From an uncultured Prevotellaceae bacterium (GTDB lineage: Bacteria > Bacteroidota > Bacteroidia > Bacteroidales > Muribaculaceae): 64,000 nt of DNA. The position numbers and the translations under genes were made by a program. The DNA lies in contig CAMVBJ010000011.1 of NCBI GenBank assembly GCA_947165675.1, forward strand, positions 1 to 64,000. The letters run 5' to 3'. A model generated the notes under the pieces. That model was not told the DNA's origin. It searched no databases and saw only the letters and a program-made list of their open reading frames with translations. This document shows, piece by piece, positions 59,905 to 64,000 of the stretch (position 1 is the first letter of the stretch; every line of letters starts with the position of its first letter).

Positions 59905-61737
59905 TCACTTGATGACCTTGGCAGCGCTGGTGGTGCCGTCGGTGTAGGTGGTAATCTGGATGGTCATGCCACTGGGCTGAGCCATCTCCTGGCCTGCAAC
60001 GTTGTAATAGCGAACGCTTGCAACGGACTTGCCGGCGTTGACCTCATCAACAGCCACATGGGTGTCGTAGAGCCAAGCGATGTCTGAGCCGTTCTTGATG
60101 CCGTCAACCTCATAGATGGCCTGGACACCGATGTTCTCGGTGAACAAGGGGTTATCGCCCTCGTTGGTGCGGTAGAAGATGCAGCCATAGGGGGTCAGAT
60201 CCTGGCCGTAGATATAGTACCAGTAGGGAATCTCGATCATGTCCTCGAAGAGGTCATTGACATACACGTCGGCCTCAAATGTGAATTGCTCGGGACCATT
60301 GCCATTGTCAATCCAGATGCTATAACTCAGGTACTCGGGGTTGATCAAGTGACCGTCAACATCGGTGGTGGGCATCGAGAAGATGAGGTAGGTGTTGCCC
60401 TCCTCGTCACCACCGTCAAACCAATCCTCAATAACGGGTGGTGCAGGCACCGCGGGCACCAGATCGATGAACTGTGCGATGGGCAGAATATCACCGTTGC
60501 TATCGATGTTGGCAAACTCGATGCATCCCATGACTTGGTTGTCGCTATAGACACCCATCATGCCGGTGGCGTTGCCCCACTCGGGGAACTCGGCATTCAG
60601 GTTGCCCTCGCTGCCGAACAGGTACAGACTGTTATCATAGAGGATAAAGTCGATGGCCTCCACGTTGTGGTCAACGTTATAGCCTAACAAATACCCGTCA
60701 TAGCCCTCGTAGGCATAAGTGTTGCCCCACATGAGCTGGATGCCATAGTCGGCATCGGCATTGTAATAAACATACTGTCCAGTGGGCACGTGGATGAAGC
60801 CAGTCTCGGGGTTATAGTCACCCTCAACCCAGTAACCGTAGTCTTGGAGCCACAGGGGGTTCTGGATATAAGCCTTGCCTTCCTCGACATTCACGACGAT
60901 GTTGACATCTCCATCGGTAAAGGTCTTGTAGATGCCGTCGCTGTTGATGATGCAGCTCGAGTTGCGGTGCAAGGTGATGAGTTCACCCTCGGGTTGCTCG
61001 GTGATGATTGTGGGGCCGGTGGGACCGAGCGGTTCGGTCTCGGTGAGCACCGTGTTCCACTCCATGGCGCCTGCAAAGCTGTAGTCATCGGTCCAGTAGG
61101 TGCCCAGTCCAGTGGCCTCAAAGCCCCAATAGGGGTTCTGTGGATCTTCAACGGGCGCGACACCCTCCTGCATGGTGATGGTCTCACCATCGATGGTGTA
61201 AACAATCTCTTGCATGCGGTCATCGATGATGAAATCAATATAGGGCGCACCTGTCTCATCATAGGCAATCTGAGTCATACCCCAAGCTAACAGGATGTCG
61301 GCTTGATACGTATAGCTCCAATAGACTGACTGTCCCATCGGTACTGTGATCTCGGTGCCATCCTCATTGAGTTGTCCCTCGACCCAACTGTCGGCCCACG
61401 CCTTGCCGATGTTGTAGAGGATATTCTTGAGATAAACCTTTCCGCCGTCGGCAAACACGATATCCATGCGTCCGTCCTCCTGGTCGCCCATATAGATATC
61501 CTGGCCTTGAGGGTAGATGGCCTGCCCCGTGCGCAGGTAGCTCTTGAGCTCACCTTGTGGCTGTTCGGTAATGACGCGGCTTGGTCCCGACTTGAAGGCG
61601 TTGATTGTCGTCTGGGTCACTTTCTGACCCGGAGTGAATCTGGCGCTCTTCACGTTGTGTGAGGTCTTGACGGTGATGCCTGCCGAGGCGCTGAAGGCCA
61701 CAAGGGCGGCAACAAGAAGTGCTGATAATTTTTTCAT
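59905..61737 (-). CDS. Secreted two-domain protein with T9SS-like tail
   Basis: A 610-residue exported protein (MKKLSALLVAALVAFSASAG). Two tandem copies of the about 190-residue beta-rich domain start at ITEQPQGELKSYLRTGQ (about 57) and ITEQPEGELITLHRNSS (about 245). A third beta module follows (VPAVPAPPVIEDWFDGGDEE), then the tail VRYYNVAGQEMAQPSGMTIQ ending KVIK. The 37547 protein has one such domain. Surface-exposed by analogy to type IX cargo. Function unknown. Confidence 0.78.
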   Translation of the reverse strand: MKKLSALLVAALVAFSASAGITVKTSHNVKSARFTPGQKVTQTTINAFKSGPSRVITEQPQGELKSYLRTGQAIYPQGQDIYMGDQEDGRMDIVFADGGKVYLKNILYNIGKAWADSWVEGQLNEDGTEITVPMGQSVYWSYTYQADILLAWGMTQIAYDETGAPYIDFIIDDRMQEIVYTIDGETITMQEGVAPVEDPQNPYWGFEATGLGTYWTDDYSFAGAMEWNTVLTETEPLGPTGPTIITEQPEGELITLHRNSSCIINSDGIYKTFTDGDVNIVVNVEEGKAYIQNPLWLQDYGYWVEGDYNPETGFIHVPTGQYVYYNADADYGIQLMWGNTYAYEGYDGYLLGYNVDHNVEAIDFILYDNSLYLFGSEGNLNAEFPEWGNATGMMGVYSDNQVMGCIEFANIDSNGDILPIAQFIDLVPAVPAPPVIEDWFDGGDEEGNTYLIFSMPTTDVDGHLINPEYLSYSIWIDNGNGPEQFTFEADVYVNDLFEDMIEIPYWYYIYGQDLTPYGCIFYRTNEGDNPLFTENIGVQAIYEVDGIKNGSDIAWLYDTHVAVDEVNAGKSVASVRYYNVAGQEMAQPSGMTIQITTYTDGTTSAAKVIK

Positions 61738-61998
61738 GAATGTAATGTATTAATGGGTTAATAAAAAAATGATGGCTGTCGATGCGAACAAAGTTAATGA
61801 GATCTTTTTAATTAACCAAATGTTAGATGATTGATTTATTGCATTTTACCAATATCGGAAACCTTTACCTAAGGGCAACCCAGCCAGTGTGGCAGCCGAT
61901 AACGCAAGGTAGAGACGCGGAGCTCCGCACCTCTACCTCGTGTCATGCACCCGTCGGGGATGCTATGGTTCACCTCAGTGAGAGAAAAGAGGTTGCTT

Positions 61999-63909
61999 TT
62001 ACTTCACCACCTTAACGGCGCTGGTGGTGCCGTCGGTGTAGGTGGTAATCTGGATGGTCATGCCACTGGGCTGAGCCATCTCCTGACCAGCAACGTTGTA
62101 ATAGCGGACGCTTGCAACGGTCTTGCCGGCGTTGACCTCATCAACAGCCACGTGAGTGCCGTAGAGCCAAGCGATCTCGCTGGAGTTCTTCACGCCGTCA
62201 ACGGTGTAGTGGGCCTGGATACCGATGTCCTGGGTGAACAAGGGATCGTAGCCGGGAGCGTTGGTGCGGTACAGGTAAAGCATGTAGTCATAGAAGTCAT
62301 AGCCACCGTAGAATACCGAGTAAGGAATCTCGGTCAAGTCGCCCATGCCCAGGATGTCATTGAAGTAGTCCTCCTCTTTAAAGACGAAGAGTTCGGGCCC
62401 GTTGTCATTTTTAACCCACATGCTGTAGCTCAAAAGCTCAAAGTCGATCTTGTTACCATCCACGTCGGCCTCGGGCAGGGTGAAGTAGAACTTGGTGTAG
62501 CCATTCTCATTACCGCCGTCCTCGAACCTGTCGGCGCTGGGGTTGGCAGGAACAGCGGGCACGATGATGGCGATGGTGCCGAAGGGCAGTTCCTCACCCG
62601 TGTAGCGGTTGGCAAACTCAAAGGCTTCCCAGGTCTTGTCGTCACTCCAGATGAGCATCAGACCCGTGGCGTTGCCCCACTCGGGGTAGTCGGCATAGAT
62701 GTCGCCCTCGGTGTCCAGCAGGTAGATCTCATCACCATCGACGCGCAGGTAGAACTCGGTGGTGCGCTCGTCAATCTCGGTTCCCATGTAGTAGTTGGGC
62801 TCACCGGTCTCGGGATCCTCTCCTTGCTGGTGAACGAATGAACTACCCCACACGAGTTCAAGTCCATACTGGTTCTCGTCATCCCAACCGATGTATTGTC
62901 CGGTGGGAACCGTGATGATGCCCGTTGAAGCGTCATAAGTACCCTTGATCCACGTGTTCAAGGTGTTGTAAGCCCAGATGGGATTCTGGATATATACATC
63001 GTTGTTCTCGGGGTCAAAGGCCACCACGAACTTGCCGGCTGTGGGACGGGCATAGATGCCGATGAGCCAGTGGCTGAGGATGGTGCCGCTGTTGCGGTAG
63101 TAAGTGTAGGTCTGGCAGCGCTCAGGAATCTCGGTGATGACCTCGGGAGCCTCGGGTTCGGGCTCGGGGATGACCTCCTCGGTGGTGATGGTGACGTCGT
63201 CGATGTTCAGACGGAACTGGTCGGTCACATTGTAGTGACGGAAGGCGATGCATCCCACCTGGCCTTCAAACTGGGTCAGGTCAAAGATGTATTCCTTCAT
63301 CGTGCCGTTGACGGTGATGTCGGCTGAGATTTTCACAAAATCCTCGATACCGGCAGGCTCACCGACGGCTACATACACGGCAAACACCTCGCTTGCGAAG
63401 CTGGGATCCTGGCCGACGGCATAGAATACCAGGTTGCCGTCAAGGGTCACTTGGGGCGAAATGAGCCAGTTGTCGGGGGTGAGGGCTGTGCCGCCAGTAC
63501 CGCTTGGGTTATTCACATAGCTTGCTGACGAGACAACGCCAGTGCCGCTGTGGGTCACCTGGCCCTCGGTGTTGGCATACTCCCAGCCATAGCCATCACC
63601 ATCGTTGTCGATGATTGACCAACCCTCGAGCTGGGCCTCGTCCTCAAAGTCCCACATGATGGTGTTCTCGCTCTTGAGCTTAGGAGCTCCAGGGCGCACG
63701 CTCCAGTCCATGTCCCTGAGCTGGGTGGCGGGAAGAACTGCGTCAGAACCACGCTTGAACAGGTGCTTGTGGGCGCTCATGTCGCCTACTTCAACCTTGG
63801 CCTTCATGTCGCGGTTATTGACCATCTTGGTGCCCCAGGTGTTGTTGACACCGGCGGCTGCACTGAGGGCAACAGCGACAGCAACTAAAAGTATTGATAA
63901 TTTCTTCAT
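61999..63909 (-). CDS. Secreted protein: cleaved-adhesin-like domain plus family domain and tail
   Basis: A 636-residue exported protein (MKKLSILLVAVAVALSAAAG). An N-terminal jelly-roll of the cleaved-adhesin kind (MWDFEDEAQLEGWSIIDNDG, then TPDNWLISPQVTL and LNIDDVTI; about 68-245) precedes one copy of the ITEIPERCQTYTYYRNSG domain, the VPAVPANPSADRFEDGG module and a tail almost identical to that of 59905. It probably binds host or dietary polymers at the surface; that role is inferred from the adhesin-like domain. The 61738-61998 gap downstream holds no recognised element. Confidence 0.8.
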   Translation of the reverse strand: MKKLSILLVAVAVALSAAAGVNNTWGTKMVNNRDMKAKVEVGDMSAHKHLFKRGSDAVLPATQLRDMDWSVRPGAPKLKSENTIMWDFEDEAQLEGWSIIDNDGDGYGWEYANTEGQVTHSGTGVVSSASYVNNPSGTGGTALTPDNWLISPQVTLDGNLVFYAVGQDPSFASEVFAVYVAVGEPAGIEDFVKISADITVNGTMKEYIFDLTQFEGQVGCIAFRHYNVTDQFRLNIDDVTITTEEVIPEPEPEAPEVITEIPERCQTYTYYRNSGTILSHWLIGIYARPTAGKFVVAFDPENNDVYIQNPIWAYNTLNTWIKGTYDASTGIITVPTGQYIGWDDENQYGLELVWGSSFVHQQGEDPETGEPNYYMGTEIDERTTEFYLRVDGDEIYLLDTEGDIYADYPEWGNATGLMLIWSDDKTWEAFEFANRYTGEELPFGTIAIIVPAVPANPSADRFEDGGNENGYTKFYFTLPEADVDGNKIDFELLSYSMWVKNDNGPELFVFKEEDYFNDILGMGDLTEIPYSVFYGGYDFYDYMLYLYRTNAPGYDPLFTQDIGIQAHYTVDGVKNSSEIAWLYGTHVAVDEVNAGKTVASVRYYNVAGQEMAQPSGMTIQITTYTDGTTSAVKVVK

Positions 63910-64000
63910 AAAAACGGTAAAATTAGAGTTAATGATTTATAGATGATAAATACTATGGTTTTTGTCAGTTTGTAATAGAAATGGGCCGAAATGTTGATTT

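Overview
The window looks like the chromosome of a Bacteroidales gut bacterium, most likely a Muribaculaceae or Prevotellaceae relative. The evidence is: promoters with the Bacteroidota pattern TTG-N19..23-TAnnTTTG and no Shine-Dalgarno sites; T9SS-like C-terminal tails; a hybrid two-component regulator with an AraC domain; PorT-type barrels; DUF4199/DUF6048/DUF6452-type proteins; and secreted proteins ending in dockerin-like calcium repeats. Family placement is an inference from protein style, not from a marker gene.

Layout. 1-5.4 kb: two paralogous exported proteins with one leader and different C-terminal domains (the first frameshifted), an MscS channel, a TPR protein and rlmD. 5.4-18.4 kb: an S8 protease, an ABC exporter (ATPase, FtsX-type permease and a 29-residue membrane peptide), two secreted dockerin-type proteins and a response regulator/histidine kinase pair. 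These are linked by a distinctive operator, TGT-N11-ACA, usually in tandem exactly 23 bp apart and about 50 bp from a promoter -7 box. 18.4-27.3 kb: envelope functions (transglutaminase-like protein, NlpC/P60 peptidase plus dipeptide epimerase for murein peptides, SGNH+MBOAT acylation pair, two small barrels, ApbE). 27.3-37.5 kb: a glycerol-3-phosphate locus (DeoR regulator, glpA-glpB-glpC-glpT-glpQ, porin). 37.5-41.9 kb: a secreted protein, an AGCS symporter, SRP RNA, two tRNA-Val genes and a DJ-1 protein. 42-45.5 kb: two dockerin-tailed proteins. 45.6-49.8 kb: a phage-derived two-gene cassette (a stabilisation-protein-like gene and a terminase large subunit) with no other phage genes. 50-64 kb: secreted tail-bearing proteins, a DUF6048/DUF6452/glycosyltransferase group, an orphan hybrid two-component system, yraN, rarA, an fRMsr enzyme and two large paralogous secreted proteins.

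The most interesting signal is the operator family at 8721, 12665, 13901, 16449 and 16833. Spacing and promoter geometry are conserved, and the sites precede the protease, the ABC exporter, the dockerin-type genes and the two-component genes. Two further operator-linked promoters point into a 1.2 kb stretch without recognisable genes, which may hold small RNAs or small peptides. I propose a self-contained envelope or peptide-export regulon controlled by the Fis-type response regulator at 16960. The sequence shows the sites; the regulator assignment is inference.

The window also holds several dispersed non-coding repeat families: a three-copy element with terminal inverted repeats, a repeat found in two 5' leaders, a REP-like hairpin and short AT-rich tracts.
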